This document shows positions 1 through 11,820 of a stretch of 64,000 bases of DNA, one piece after another. Position 1 is the stretch's first letter. Each line of letters opens with the position of its first letter. Position numbers and translations under genes: made by a program. The notes beneath the pieces are model-generated. The model was not told the origin of the DNA, ran no database searches, and saw nothing but the letters and a program-made list of their open reading frames with translations. This DNA is from Spinacia oleracea (lineage: Eukaryota; Streptophyta; Magnoliopsida; Caryophyllales; Amaranthaceae). The stretch spans positions 146,537,861 through 146,601,860 of the forward strand of contig NC_079492.1 of assembly GCF_020520425.1 (NCBI RefSeq), in the 5' to 3' direction.

Positions 1-711
1 GACTAGTAGAAACTAGATTAGGACGAGATTATCTCTGTCTTTAGGATAATATTAGCCCCCACTATAATTGCTGATGGGATTCAAAGCTAATCTACCCCCA
101 GGATTCCCTAATCATATGAACGGATTACAGCAATATCATCAATTCTCAAGAACATGTGTTTATCAGAAATATGAATGAAAAACGTAATTAACATTAACTT
201 TCTGCCTTAGGTTAAATAGGAAAATAATATGGCAGTTACAAAAGTAACCGCCTCTGATATTATCCTATTTAATTAAATAATTAATTAATATTTAAATTAA
301 TTAAAATATTTAATAACCGCAAAAAGATTAATCGTTAATTACATCCTTAAATATGCCGTGCCCGAAGTGCTAAGTCTTGATTAATAATATATAGCCATAT
401 TATTAACCCAACACTAGCAAACAAGCCCAATGCCCCACTTGGCCCAATGACTCAAGCCACGACATATTTAATAAGTCAAGCACATAGGTATATTTAAAGA
501 TATACATTTAAAAATGGCAACACAACTCATAATAAAAACAAATATCAAAACACGAGCTAAGATAGGAAGATTTCCCCAACCAAAACGATAAGAGGAAAAA
601 AAAAACAAATATCTAATTAACATGAATTGCCTGCCTCCGAATTCGAACCCCAGACATAATTGCAAGTTGTTTTACACCTTAGCTCTATAATCACTGAGTC
701 AGAAGCAATTA
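1..711. other. Gene-free AT-rich flank
   Basis: I see no coding gene. Open frames are short and have no recognisable motif. The only structured part is a tRNA-like block near 608-705, listed separately. Confidence 0.6.
608..705 (-). repeat. Possible tRNA-derived SINE remnant
   Basis: Read on the minus strand, this stretch holds an A-box-like 'gactcagtgattatagagc' followed by a B-box-like 'ggggttcgaattcgg'. The minus-strand copy then runs into a T-rich tract (complement of the A-run at about 597-606). The spacing and the missing cloverleaf argue against a functional tRNA. This is inference from box similarity only. Confidence 0.3.
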
Positions 712-988
712 CTCCCTCCTTATTTATTTAAGAGATACACTTGGCTGGGCACGGAAATTAAGAGAGAAAAATTGAATGAAATAAAGTAATAAAACAAGTA
801 GGGTTGGGTAGATATTTTAATAAGTAAAATAAGAGGGGACCATGTCATTTTAGGGGTATGGGGGTGGGAGTGAGAGTGGGGTGTAGATAGATTATTTAAT
901 TATATGGTGGGGTTGATACATTATTAAAAATGGCAAGTGTATCTCTTACATAAATACGGCCGTATCCCTTAAATAAATACAGATGGAG
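712..988. mobile_element. Stowaway-like MITE, 'tatttatttaag' family
   Basis: The left end reads 'ctccctccttatttattt' and the right end is its inverted counterpart ending 'aaataaatacagatggag'. Both are flanked by TA. Internal 'gatacactt' and 'aagtgtatc' also mirror each other. The copy at 5144-5425 belongs to the same family. Confidence 0.75.
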
Positions 989-1911
989 TACTTAATGAAC
1001 CCATCTATATAATTTGTTTAAGTTTTTTTGATCCCCTGTAAAATCAGTTTTTTTATGGATTCAGCTGAACCCAGTAAACCCATACTAGCACCGCCACTGA
1101 CCTAGTTACATGATGTAAATTTTTAAAAATTTATCGCATTCGGATAAAATTTTCCTTGATAAAATTATCAATCGACCAAACGCCATATTTAAAATTGGAT
1201 TGTTTAGTAAGCGAGTAAAATTTTCATAAATAATCTCAACTTAATTTGTCGTTGATATAACCTGTAATCGGAACTCATATAGCTTTACACAGTATATATT
1301 GCAAAAAGTTCAGCTGTAATACTTGACACTTTGACAATGTCGATTAATTTGACAATTGGCCTTTTTTCTTAACTACTACTACGTATAATTTGGAAAAATA
1401 CAAAAAGAAAGTCGTATTCATATCATGTTATTTATACAAATATTTACAAATAATGCCAATAGCCCAACTTCTATATGATATTGATGTATCATTTCCCGTG
1501 ATGATTTTTGATGTAATTGGTCATGTTTGTAACTTTATAAGCTCGGATCGATATTGAATGACAGTTGATTATTTGAATTAATAGTGGTTGACATTAATAT
1601 GTGATACAAATATATTCAAACTTCAACGTTGCAAGACCCACACTACAGAAAGTTCGTGTAATGTTGGACGTGGTTAATTGAGCTAGCTTAAGGACAAAGT
1701 CAACTCAAATAGCTTGCATATGGCTGACTTGGACCAAGTAAAGGGTTGAACCTATAGTTCGATTCGAAAATAAACCGATCTGTATTCAACCCTGAATAAC
1801 ATCGAAATTAAACCGATTTGTATTCAACCCTGAAAAACATCGGTCTACTAGAATATATTGACAGGCTAACATTGTTTCACCAAAAATAATACTCCGTATA
1901 AAGTTGCATTT

Positions 1912-2350
1912 AAGGTGTGTTCTTTCCATCTAATAAGACATGATCGAACTAATTGAATCTGATTAAACTTAATTGCCCTAATAGAATTGAACCTGACTAA
2001 ACTTGTTTGGAACTTATAATAACTCGTTGAAGCTTATTGATCAGTCTGGGTAGACTTAGTTTTAAAAAGGAGTGAACTTATATATTTGATTGAAACTTAA
2101 TGCCTAATATATGGAACCGGATTGCAATGTAACTAAATCTGATTGCAACTCGATCACCATATATATAGTCCATATCCCTGATTGAGAGGATTGGAAACTT
2201 ATTGAAACTTTACAATTGATCAGACCTGATTGCAAGATAGTAAACTTTAAAAATGATACTTATTGGATCAAATTAATTGATTCAATGTTATTGAACCTTA
2301 TGGACTTGAGTAATTGATTAAAACTTATTCGAACTTAAAAGCTTGGAGTA
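1912..2350. repeat. AT-rich TIR element with internal subrepeats
   Basis: The left edge 'aaggtgtgttctttcc' is nearly the reverse complement of the right edge of the block at about 43273-43583. The body is filled with variants of 'ttgaacttattga'. The right border is uncertain. Confidence 0.4.
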
Positions 2351-2479
2351 AGATTATTCTTGCGTGGACCTGTTCCACAATAATACAAGTGTGGACCCAA
2401 AATTCATAGTTTTCTCTAGCACCTTTTTTACATTCATAGGGACTTTTATTGTTCATATAATAACTATAATTAATTAAAC

Positions 2480-2730
2480 ACCAAAATTTGTAGACATAGT
2501 AACCATTTTTTGAAGCATGGTAACCCTATGTTTTTAAAAGCGAATTCTGACTTAAAATTACATTATTCAAGCACAACATGTATTAACAATGCTAATTTGA
2601 TATTTTTTCTCATAATAATCCTAATAAAATGCCAAAATAAATTAGGAACAAGTTGTTGACTTTATTTTAAGCCATGATCCATAATAAATTGCGCTATACC
2701 AATTCCATTTAAAAATTGGTGCTTGTCTGC
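2480..2730. repeat. Dispersed repeat, copy 1
   Basis: This block aligns by eye with 11030-11280. Shared segments include 'gtaaccctat', 'acattattcaagca', 'aatttgatattttttc' and 'ccataataaatt' (cacaataaatt in copy 2), in the same order and spacing. No coding content is visible. Confidence 0.55.
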
Positions 2731-3486
2731 TTGGGGTATAGTTTGTAAGATCGTGTTATAAGTTTCTAATTATTTATTTTTATCAAAAAAAAAGAGTTTG
2801 TAATCATTTATTGTATCGTAGATTGACCGTAGCATGCAGTCGATGGACTATTAAAAGAAACGTTATCACGTCCATTTGCACAATTGCACGGTTCGGTCAA
2901 AATAACGAGAAATATTTTAAGAAAAAAAAATTAAACGAACTGTTTTTTTGTTAGGTTTTGCATGGGAATGTAAATCATCGAAAGATTCTTAACGTATTAG
3001 GTTCCTATTTCAAAGTCAACAACATGTATCACTTTCTATAGGACTTATAGCTTACGTCTTTGTATAAAACTATATAATATTTTGGTTGTTGATTTCTTTT
3101 TAATGCAAATTAAATAATTGTTGATTGTTTCCAACATTTTTGTTCATACTTTGCAAGATATATCATAGTTATTAACTTATTATCCAGATTGTAATTGCAG
3201 AGTCAAAGGTGATGCAATCATAAATCAAACTTAAATATTTTGTGAGAGATTGTATGTTTAAAATGATCAAAATCCTCTAAAACAACTAGTTTAGGTTGCT
3301 TTAGTTTTTGGTTTGTTTTGTTAGTTAGACTAGTCAAAGATTACAATACTTAATTGTGCATTTGACTTGTGTTATTCTCATTCCATCACGCCTTGTAAAA
3401 CTAATCAATAAGTAAATCATACATCATCTACAATATATACGTATTATATCATTTCAAATTCTCAGATGTGCATAAATATACTTCGT

Positions 3487-3748
3487 ACTACCTCCGTTTC
3501 TAAAAAAAAAAAAAAATTACGCTTTGGAAAATGTGTCCAAATTATAAAAACTTTGACCGTAAATTCTCACCATTATATACATCGAAACGTTTCATATAAA
3601 ATATTGTTACATTGGTCTCGCGGTGTATTTTCATAATATCAAATTTTATAATTTTTTCACATACAAAGTTATATACATTAGTAGTTAAATATTGCATTGG
3701 AGTTCGTGCAAACAGTAACTGTAATTTTTTTTTTGAAACGAAAGTAGA
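3487..3748. mobile_element. MITE, 'ctacctccgtttc' family
   Basis: The left end reads 'gtactacctccgtttc' and the right end reads 'gaaacgaaagtag'. The interior 'gctttggaaaatgtgtcc' appears in inverted orientation in the copy at 11821-12080, which shows that both belong to one family. Confidence 0.65.
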
Positions 3749-3892
3749 ACACGATAGTGAATCATGTCGTGCACATTGAAATACGAGCAATTCAAAAATA
3801 TGTGTGAATTACTAACCAGTATAATAACCTTTCCTCTTGCATGAGTGCATAACCGGTACCTCAAACCCAAAAACAGACCTTCTAACAGCATC

Positions 3893-4217
3893 TTCAATAG
3901 TTGTAGTTAGGGACTAGCTTGTAATTTTTAGAAATTCCAAGCTACTAGCTTAACCATGGGAGTTTAAATGATAAATTAGCTTGGCCAAGCAAATTAGCTT
4001 AAACAAGCTAATTTGCTTGAAAAAAATTGGACAATGAAATAATATTAAATTTAATTAAATTTAAAATATTGATTGGCAAATATGATTACATTAATATCAA
4101 GCTAGTAGCCTAGTAGCTTGCCATTGGGGTACCAACTAGCTAGAAAGGGAAGTAGCTTGATATATTATGTGGCATAACAAGTTAATTTAGCAATTAGCTT
4201 ACCGTTGAAGATGCTCT
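3893..4217. mobile_element. MITE with 'agcatcttcaa' inverted ends
   Basis: 'agcatcttcaatag' at the left and 'ccgttgaagatgct' at the right form inverted termini. The body repeats the word 'agctaatt/aattagctt' many times. A TCTAA direct repeat may flank the element, but the exact ends are uncertain. Confidence 0.55.
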
Positions 4218-4308
4218 AAGAAAACCAGTGATATCCCTTTTGCGTTGTTGATCTTTCAAGTATTATCTCATTCATTCCACACCCGTCAAGTAGTCTTGTA
4301 TCATCATA

Positions 4309-4607
4309 CTCCCTCCGCATTTTATTAGAATTCACACTTATCATTTCCGACCGTATTTTATTAGGAGTCAGACTTATGTTTTTAGTAACTTTTCTACCCT
4401 ACCATCTAATTTAACCTACGACCCACTACCACATTAAACAATTAATCCTCCAACCCCATCCCTTCAAAATTGACTGGTTCCGCTTATTTTACTTGATTAA
4501 AATATTTACTTTAACCCACTTGTTTTATTATTTTATTTTATTCAACTATTCTTTCTTAATAACTGTGTCCGACTATATGTGACTCCTATTTAAATACGGA
4601 GAGAGAT
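4309..4607. mobile_element. Stowaway-like MITE
   Basis: It starts 'ctccctccgcattttatt' after a TA and ends near 'aaatacggagagag'. It is a diverged relative of the 'tatttatttaag' family; the right border is approximate. Confidence 0.6.
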
Positions 4608-4788
4608 CCATAACCACAAAGAAGATAATGCTAGTAGTAGACATGAGTTACATCTATCATTAACCTGGACAATTAAATCCGGGTACTTAAATCTATTAGG
4701 TTAACTGTTAATGTTAATTAGTCTATTTATTGTAAGATTTTTCAAATGATCAAAACCTATCAAATTACGAAGATTTTTATACGAAGTA

Positions 4789-5084
4789 CTTTCTTTGTCT
4801 CTTTTTGTTCTTTACATTTGGTATTTCACACGTGTTTTAACGACTGATTAACGTGCATTGAGATTCATATATTTTTTATTTAAACAAGGAAAATTGCGAT
4901 TATTGAGAAATTTTTCACTTTTATGAAAATTTTATGAAAATTTTGATATTGGAAGAAAGATTTAATTAATGTCCCAATAAATCTTAATAGAATATTAAGA
5001 CATTTACATGATAATATAAAAACAAAATGTAAAGAATATTATAAATCTTCCAAAAACGTGAAGAACAAAAAAAGACGGTGAGGG
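4789..5084. mobile_element. Stowaway-like MITE, 'ctctttttgttctttac' family
   Basis: It is flanked by TA on both sides. The left arm 'ctttctttgtctctttttg' is mirrored by the right arm 'aaaaaaagacggtgaggg'. A second copy lies at 57744-58098, just upstream of the UCH gene. Confidence 0.65.
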
Positions 5085-5143
5085 TACAAATTATACAGTA
5101 AACTTGAGATTTATCCAGAAACATAAGGAATTATCTTGTTATA

Positions 5144-5425
5144 CTCCCTCTGTATTTATTTAAGGGATACACTTGCCTTTTCCGCCCGTATTTATTTAAG
5201 AGATACACTTGTCATTTTTAGTAACTTATCAACCCCACCCTCTAATTAAATAATCTATCTACACCCCACTCCCACCCCCACCCCCTAAAATGACATGGTC
5301 CTCACTTGTTTTACTTATTAAAATATATACTTAACCCCACTTGTTTTATTTCTTTATTTCATTCAATTCTTTTTCTTAATACCCGTGCCCGGCTAAGTGT
5401 ATCTCTTAAATAAATACGGAGAAAG
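5144..5425. mobile_element. Stowaway-like MITE, 'tatttatttaag' family
   Basis: Flanking TA dinucleotides, left end 'ctccctctgtatttattt' and right end 'aaataaatacggagaaag'. This is the second copy of the family seen at 712-988. Confidence 0.75.
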
Positions 5426-5434
5426 TAGTTCATA

Positions 5435-5747
5435 CTCCATCCGTCCCTTAATACTTGCACCGCTTTCCTTTCCGGGCCGTCCTTTAATACTTGCACCGCT
5501 TCTATAAATGAAAAACTTTATCAATATTATATTATTTCTCACACTTACCTACTACCCCACCTACACCCCTATTCTTTACAAAAAATTATTTAAAAATTCA
5601 AATCCTCCCCTTACCACTCCCCACCTCTTTCACATTTTCCACTAATAATATTAAAAAAATACTCCACTATCAACTAACACCATTAAATTAATAAGTCAAT
5701 TGAAATATCTTAAACTCTGCACCGGTCAAACCGGTGCGAGTATTAAT
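5435..5747. mobile_element. Stowaway-like MITE, 'ccttaatacttgcaccg' family, eroded right end
   Basis: The left end 'ctccatccgtcccttaat' is intact, but the right end stops at 'ggtgcgagtattaa' and lacks the usual 'gggacggagggag'. Fuller relatives lie at 14209-14490, 30915-31241 and 35999-36325. Confidence 0.65.
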
Positions 5748-6085
5748 ATCTTGTTATTACAGCCATTTCCCTTATCCAGAAAACTTTGCGCACACTTCTC
5801 AAGCTAACGAAGAACCATCTAAGAAGCCGCCTCTAGTAAAAGCTAAAAACAGAAATGACTGCACCATATCCTAAAAATATAAATATAACAAATTACGTTA
5901 AAGGACAACGTGATAAACTTAATCAACGGCCAGATTTACACCCGCTGCCGCAATACAGGAACTTTCAAATCAAATATCAACGGCTCAGATCATATCCAAT
6001 ATATCCTCTCTCTAGAAACGACGACGTTGCACGATGCTTCCTCTTTAGAGCGTATGACCTCTCAAGCTCACTCTTTTCTCCCCTC

Positions 6086-6093
6086 TATATATA
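6086..6093 (+). promoter_or_regulatory. TATA box of the ERF5/6-like gene
   Basis: 'tatatata' lies about 130 bp before the start codon, in a pyrimidine-rich context that suits a plant core promoter with a leader of roughly 100 bases. Position and composition are the only evidence. Confidence 0.55.
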
Positions 6094-6222
6094 CCACATT
6101 TTTCCACACTTCTTTTCCACTCAAACCCATAATCCTTTCATATCTTCAAAATTATTTCAATTTTCAAATTATCTTTCATCATATAATCTTTCCTATAATC
6201 TTTTATTGTTTAAGCTTCAACA

Positions 6223-7272
6223 ATGGCGTCATGCGATGAATCATCGGCTCTCGACTTTATCAAGAGTCACCTCTTCAGTGAACTTTCACCTATTGGTGTT
6301 AATTTCAGTTTTAATAACAATAATTTTGTTAATAATGGTTTGAATTTCGATCTTAATCAGTCTAATATTGCTAAACCTGAATCATCGATCGGTAAATCGA
6401 ATTCTCTCTCCTCGCAAAATTCTCTTTCCTCACAGAATTCCTTTTCTACTTCGTACTTTACCGGACAACAGGAGATGGATTCTAGTTCTAACTTGATTAA
6501 GGAAGAGAAAGCTGCCGATTTCGATTTCGACTTCGATTTTGATGTCGATTTCTCAAAATTTGAGACGAAGGAGATGTCTACACCATCGCCGACGTTTTCC
6601 GGCGGATCGAAGTCGAAGTTTAGAGAGAGGAAGCCGGCGATGATGAAAATCGCGGTTCCGGCTCCGGCTAAGAAATTTGAGGTGGTCGAGTTTGTATCCG
6701 AGTTAACTCAAAAGGCGAGTAACGAGTTGGCTCAGAAGGTTGAGAAGCAGGAGGCCCAGAGGCACTACAGAGGAGTGAGGAGAAGGCCATGGGGAAAGTA
6801 CGCCGCTGAGATTCGTGACCCAAACAAGCGCGGTTCACGAGTTTGGCTCGGGACATACGACACCGCCATCGAAGCGGCCAGAGCCTACGACAGGGCTGCG
6901 TTCAGGCTCCGTGGCTCGAAGGCGATCCTCAACTTCCCTCTCGAAGTTGGAAAGCTGGTTGAGGAGGCCGCTGCCACTGCAGCCACCGCCGCCACTACCG
7001 GCGCTTCATCCGAAGGAGGTAACGGCGGAAGGAAAAGGAAAGCGGTGGAAGAGACTAAAAAAGAGGTGGTGGTTGTGACGAAAAAGGTTAAAAGTGAGGA
7101 GAGCTCTACGACGTCGTGTTTAGTTGATGAATCATTTCCGTTGACTCCGTCAAGTTGGACGGCGTTTTGGGATTTGGATGTGAAGTCAGGGAATGGGTTG
7201 TTTACTGTACCTCCTCTGTCACCGTTATCTCCACATCCATCGATAGGGTATTCACAGATGGCGGTCATGTGA
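6223..7272 (+). CDS. AP2/ERF transcription factor, group IXb (ERF5/ERF6-like)
   Basis: A 349-residue intronless gene for an ethylene-response factor that should bind GCC-box promoters in the nucleus. The single AP2/ERF domain spans residues 181-238 (starts [11 protein letters not shown], ends LNFPL) and keeps the Ala and Asp of the 'AAEIRD' stretch that mark the ERF rather than DREB class. The N-terminus '[12 protein letters not shown]' and the C-terminal '[11 protein letters not shown]' match the signature ends of ERF5/ERF6/ERF104. In Arabidopsis members the latter region is a MAP-kinase phosphorylation site; that it works so here is inferred. A GGRKRK stretch (268-273) and KKVK may be nuclear-localisation signals. 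Residues 98-110 are a low-complexity Asp-Phe run. The start was chosen because the family N-terminus begins there and a TATA box lies 130 bp upstream. A longer upstream frame (5855-6343) is in another frame and looks non-coding. Confidence 0.97.
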   Translation: MASCDESSALDFIKSHLFSELSPIGVNFSFNNNNFVNNGLNFDLNQSNIAKPESSIGKSNSLSSQNSLSSQNSFSTSYFTGQQEMDSSSNLIKEEKAADFDFDFDFDVDFSKFETKEMSTPSPTFSGGSKSKFRERKPAMMKIAVPAPAKKFEVVEFVSELTQKASNELAQKVEKQEAQRHYRGVRRRPWGKYAAEIRDPNKRGSRVWLGTYDTAIEAARAYDRAAFRLRGSKAILNFPLEVGKLVEEAAATAATAATTGASSEGGNGGRKRKAVEETKKEVVVVTKKVKSEESSTTSCLVDESFPLTPSSWTAFWDLDVKSGNGLFTVPPLSPLSPHPSIGYSQMAVM

Positions 7273-8225
7273 GAAAGTACTACGTATAATTATCAGGTTT
7301 TCGTGAATATTCAACCGTTTGATGAAAAAAAAGATGGTTTTCCGTATTAGTATTAGCTTGGATCTTGTAATAGTCTACTGTTTAAGGGGTGCTGTGTGTA
7401 AATACAAACTCGCAGCCTTGTAGTTTTGGAATTCCGAATTATTTTATTTGATTTATTATTAATCCTAATTAAACTTTCTTGGATTCTTTTATTTTAAGTA
7501 AAAGATTTTGATAGAGGTAGCTGGTAGGGAATGCCAAATTAATCAAATTAGAATTAATTAAGCAAAAAAATTCAAAGTGGTAGGTTCTACTTTTCTGGTA
7601 ATGCAAGTTGGGTGAAGGAGATGGGTTATCAAGTTGCATGGAAGAAAGATTAAACAAGTTGATGAAAGCAAAAGAGGAAGGACAATAATTCAGAAAACAA
7701 ATGTGATAAGAACGTACAATGTTTTACTCCATGATTAATGATTATTGTTTTTTACTTCAAGTTGATGCGCCTTTCCCTATTAATCAATTAATTATTTGTT
7801 ATTCGGATTTCGGAGTAATGTTCAATTCAATCAATTAATACAACATACTCCATGTATCAGAGTATTAGATGCATGTATGTTTTTGTTGGGTGCAATTTAG
7901 ATGCATGCATGCATGTGGTAGCTACTAGCTAGTCAGCCGAGATGCTATAGTATACATAGCGGTAACCGTATACATAGGCTAGTCTAATACGGAGTACAAG
8001 TACTTCTGGTGGATATATACTCCGTATTATATACGAGTACGAAGTATGATAAACAAATTTAACTATATAGAACTTCAAATTAGAGAGCACTCGTGTTCGG
8101 GTACAACTAAAACGCTTTATAACACGTACACTCCCTTTCACCTACAAATAATTAGCTAGAGAAAAGCCTAATTCGTCCGGCCATGGTCCATGGACAAATA
8201 TAAATGTTTGGAGGATTGCTAAACC
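7273..8225. other. 3' flank of the ERF gene, no gene seen
   Basis: The stretch holds the ERF 3' untranslated region and AT-rich sequence with scattered 'tactccgta' words. I see no further gene or RNA. Confidence 0.6.
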
Positions 8226-8441
8226 TCAAGTGACTTGTGTCCATGTGGACACAAGTGACTCAAATACAATTATTTTTAGTACCAACACAGCATATGTCAG
8301 TACCAATAACACAAATAATTTGTATTGGTACTTCTTAGCAATGTATTGGTATACCAATACCATACTAGTCTTAGTACCAATACCAAATTAACGGGTACCA
8401 ATTACAAGTTACTTGTGTCCATATGGACACAAGTCACTTGA
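8226..8441. mobile_element. Foldback-type element with palindromic termini
   Basis: The left terminus reads 'tcaagtgacttgtgtcc' followed by its own mirror 'ggacacaagtgact'; the right terminus repeats the design in inverse. Each end can therefore fold on itself as well as pair with the other end. The interior is built of 'accaatac' words. No clear target duplication was found. Confidence 0.6.
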
Positions 8442-8911
8442 AGCCAAGACTTCCTCTATATGTTTGTGTAATTAAAAAGCCGTTTGCATTGATCCAATTT
8501 CACATTAGCTCATTCGAGTTGGATTCTAAAATTAATTTCTTACCTGTGCATGTACGTTTTTTTTTTATTTTTGATTAATGTGCGTTACCAACTTATATTC
8601 GTTGATTAATGTCTTTCCAGCGGGTTCCAGGAATATAACTGTATTTTTATTTTTCTATTAGTAATATCTTCTGCCTTTTGCAATGTTAACGTTGGTCTCG
8701 CAGCAATGGCTTTGGTGGCTGGTATTATAATCAGTTATTAGCTATTTTCTGCTATTTTTGTACCAGACATTATGGTACCTTTTGCGGTTATCTCTAACCT
8801 AATGTAATATTTCGTATTCCTTTCTGCGTAAACAAAAATGTAGACTAGTTTATAGCAACTCCACTTAGTATAACTATACATATGAAAGTTCACCTTATAT
8901 ATGGCTAGCAC
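8442..8911. other. Intergenic, nothing recognised
   Basis: AT-rich sequence with no supported gene, RNA or element. It ends in the 8-bp GCTAGCAC target site of the next element. Confidence 0.5.
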
Positions 8912-10253
8912 TAGACCTGTCAAACGGGTCGGGTCGGGTCGGGTTAGAGTCGGTCAACTTCGGGTTCGGGTTTTATCGGGTCGGTCACTTTCGGGTTCGG
9001 GTTGACAAATGCTTGTTCAAGACCCAGAGTGTTCGGGTTCGGGTTGACCCAACGGGTTTAGAGCTTTTATTACGCCTTTTTTCTAATTTTTTTTTTATTG
9101 TTTGTTTTGGTATATAGACGTGTATTAACAAGTCATAACCAAAATATATGTATATATATACTTCGTATGTGACAATAAAACTACCACAAAACACCCACCT
9201 AAAAAAAACTCTACCATACCAAACACAAACTCGAGTATAAGTTTTGACTTGAGTAAAACTAAAGTGAATAGAACACTACCATTATTGTTTATTTCCAGTT
9301 CACTTAATTTATACGAAGTTGGCACCCAAAAGAAAAAAAATTATTCGAAGTAAAGTGACAATTTGACAGAACCAGAAGAAAATATATCAGAGAAGAAAAC
9401 TAAAGCTTTCTAAAGAAAATAAGAACTTGACAAGCCACCATTTTTCTAACACATTCACTTTACAACCCTCACAAAGTGACAAAACTATAAATAAAAGTTA
9501 AATAAATGAGAACAATTAAAACAAGTAGGAGTCCTTTCGTATACTCAAGAAGAAGACATCGCCTGAAATGTCTACCAAAACGGCACCGTCTCAAACTCTC
9601 AGTCTTCTCAAAATCGCCTTTCTTCACACATTATCCAGTGGGTTTCACCTCACTGTACTCCTACTGTGGGCTCAACGGCGTTGTTTATGTAACACCAAAC
9701 GCTACCTCCTCGTCGTCCAGTTAACCACCAGGAAAATGTTCAAAGTTGACACCGTTGACGGCGCCACAAGTTCGGCCGCAAATCCTTAGGAGTTAGGATC
9801 CTTGCCATCAAACAGTACACTAAACAGAAATACAAGTACCGAGAACCTTCTTCACAGTGCTCTTCAATTCCTTCTCCATAGATCTCGGCTTCATAATCTT
9901 AGAAATCTCGACGGTCGACCTATACCCGACTTCTCCGGTAAATCAGAAAGCTTGAGAGGATGAGAGAGAATAGAGTATTTGAGACTTGAGAGGAGGCGGC
10001 TAAACTGAATAACTGAATTTAGATTTAGGTTGGTATTTTCCAATTTTTAAAAATAAAAATTAAATTTCTTTAATTTTATCACTGAACCCGACGGGTCGGA
10101 CCCGACCCGACCGACCCGATTTTGACCCGGAAAGTTCGGGTTCATCGGGTTCGGATAAAAACGGGTTACGGGTTGGAAAATCTTGTTCAAGACCCGTTTT
10201 TTCGGGTCGGGTTCGAGTCGGTTTTCGGGTCGGGTCCATTTTTGACAGGTCTA
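8912..10253. mobile_element. hAT-like non-autonomous transposon, 1342 bp
   Basis: The ends are perfect inverted repeats, 'tagacctgtcaaa' at the left and 'tttgacaggtcta' at the right. They are bracketed by an exact 8-bp direct repeat GCTAGCAC (8904-8911 and 10254-10261). An 8-bp duplication is the hallmark of hAT insertions. Subterminal regions are arrays of 'cgggtcgggt' and 'ttcgggttcggg' words in opposite orientation. No transposase is visible. The interior carries a ribosomal-protein-like fragment, listed separately. Confidence 0.85.
9780..9915 (-). pseudogene. Captured ribosomal protein L12-like gene fragment
   Basis: Read on the minus strand, this segment encodes a peptide containing 'IMKPRSMEKELKSTVKK' and 'LGTC'. 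This resembles the conserved C-terminal helix region of cytosolic ribosomal protein L12 (60S subunit, stalk base). After 'LGTCISV' comes an in-frame stop; then a shifted frame gives 'DGKDP', which again matches the family's next block, followed by an insertion and loss of similarity. The fragment is too short and too broken to make a functional protein. It lies wholly inside the hAT-like element, so capture (transduplication) of a host exon is the simplest reading. Identification is from remembered family sequence and needs an alignment. Confidence 0.6.
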
Positions 10254-10328
10254 GCTAGCACTGATTTTAAGCAATTGAAACTTCAAATTATGCTAAGAGC
10301 TTGATCATGTTCTAAATTTAGTTAGGGG

Positions 10329-10764
10329 TAGGGGTGAAAGTTCGGTTTTCGGTTTGGATTAAGGCCAAAACCGATTCCAAACCGAACTAATTCAGTTTTC
10401 ATTTTTTGAAACCCAATCCAAACCAAATAACTCTTTAATCCAAAGCAAACCAAACCAAATCGGATTTTTAATTTTCAATCAATCCAAACCATAAAATCGA
10501 ATTTAATTTCATGGCCGGGCCTTTCATTTGGGCTTGTTTTTTGGCCTATATTATACATGTTTTTAGCCATTTTTCGGGCCCTTATTATACTTTTTAGCCA
10601 AGTTTGATTTATTCGGTTTTAGTTCGGTTTATTCGGTTTCTGACTTTTCAGTCCAATCCAAACCATAAAACCAATTTTTTTAAAAATCTCAGTCCAAACC
10701 GAACCGAATTTCTTATTCGGTTCGGTTTGATTTTCGATTTTTTGCTACCAAACTTTCACCCCTA
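10329..10764. mobile_element. hAT-like non-autonomous element, 436 bp
   Basis: The left end 'taggggtgaaagttcgg' and the right end 'ccaaactttcaccccta' are inverted repeats. They are flanked by an exact 8-bp direct repeat GTTAGGGG (10321-10328, 10765-10772). The interior consists of 'ccaaaccga' and 'tcggtttgg' words. There is no coding potential. Confidence 0.8.
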
Positions 10765-10772
10765 GTTAGGGG

Positions 10773-11820
10773 TAGTGGGGTGGTGGGGTGGAGGTATTTT
10801 TCCACGTGTTCCTGTAGGATTTGTAGAAATGGGTCTAAGAAAACTGAACACGGTCTTCTATGGACAAGATGTACAATAAAATTTTGACCAACCTTTTGTA
10901 ATTTTTACCTATTTTTTTTTGTAATTTTTAATATATTTTGATTAACTTTTACCTAATTTTATTTTAACTTTTAATATATTTTGATTAATTTGCAATATCT
11001 CCTTAATCTCCGTCATATGTTGTAACATTAATTTTATGAGATATATTAAACATTTTTAGAATCAAAGTAACCCTATATGGTTTAAAGAGACATGTGACTT
11101 TAAATGACATTATTCAAGCATACGTACATATACTAACGACACCAATTTGATATTTTTTCATAATAATTCTAAAAACACGTCAAAAAAATAGAATCAAACA
11201 ATTACCTTTTTTTTATGTATGGTCCACAATAAATTTAATGCGTACCAGATCCATTTAAGAATTACTGTTATTTAGAAACCAAAGTTATGCCCTTTTGGAT
11301 TAAATGAACCAAATTTGAACCAAACTTAAATTATATTATTAGATTTGAATTGAACCCAATAAATATAAATTTATTGGGTCTGAATTGATCTGAATAAACG
11401 TTCTAAAAATAAAAAGTTGAAAGAACATGATGCAAGACCCAAACGGTTAGGATGAAGTGGAGGTGATCGATCATTTGCGGGGTTGGACGGGTAGCGGGCT
11501 GGGCTTAAAGTTACTTTTGTGTCCAACGAGCATAGAGTGGAATAATCAAGCCCTTTTTGCGGGCTTGACTTCTTGTCGATATCTGCTTATTAAACGGGCC
11601 GGTTTGCCAGTTGGCTGATGGGCCTAACAATATTTTATTTTTATTTTTCCTCAAATTATCTCTATTATTTTCGAGTTCCGTCCTAAGAAATAAGTGAGTG
11701 GGATACTCTTGTACGAATGTGAGAAAGAAACACGTTATTTGTCTTGAATATATAGGTTAATAATGAAAGTGAAAATGTTTACCCAATACAAAATCAATAA
11801 TTAAATGTTTTTCTATTACT
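10773..11820. other. Intergenic with dispersed repeat copy 2
   Basis: No gene is seen. About 11030-11280 is a second copy of the repeat at 2480-2730. The rest is AT-rich sequence without recognisable structure. Confidence 0.55.

Larger units (their letters stand above)
989..3486. other. Intergenic, repeat remnants only
   Basis: I see no coding gene in this 2.5 kb. It holds a degenerate direct duplication at about 1764-1845 (two copies around 'gtattcaaccctgaa'), an AT-rich terminal-repeat element at about 1912-2350, and a dispersed repeat at about 2480-2730 that recurs near 11030-11280. Confidence 0.6.

Noticed and set aside
608-705. Functional tRNA gene
   Set aside because: A- and B-box-like words exist, but no acceptor or anticodon stem can be drawn.
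5855-6343. 162-codon + strand frame upstream of and overlapping the ERF5/6-like start
   Set aside because: It covers the promoter and leader, has no motif, and is in another frame. The TATA box lies inside it.
9506-9789. Two + strand frames inside the hAT-like element
   Set aside because: No motif is recognisable. The recognisable coding similarity is on the opposite strand just to the right.
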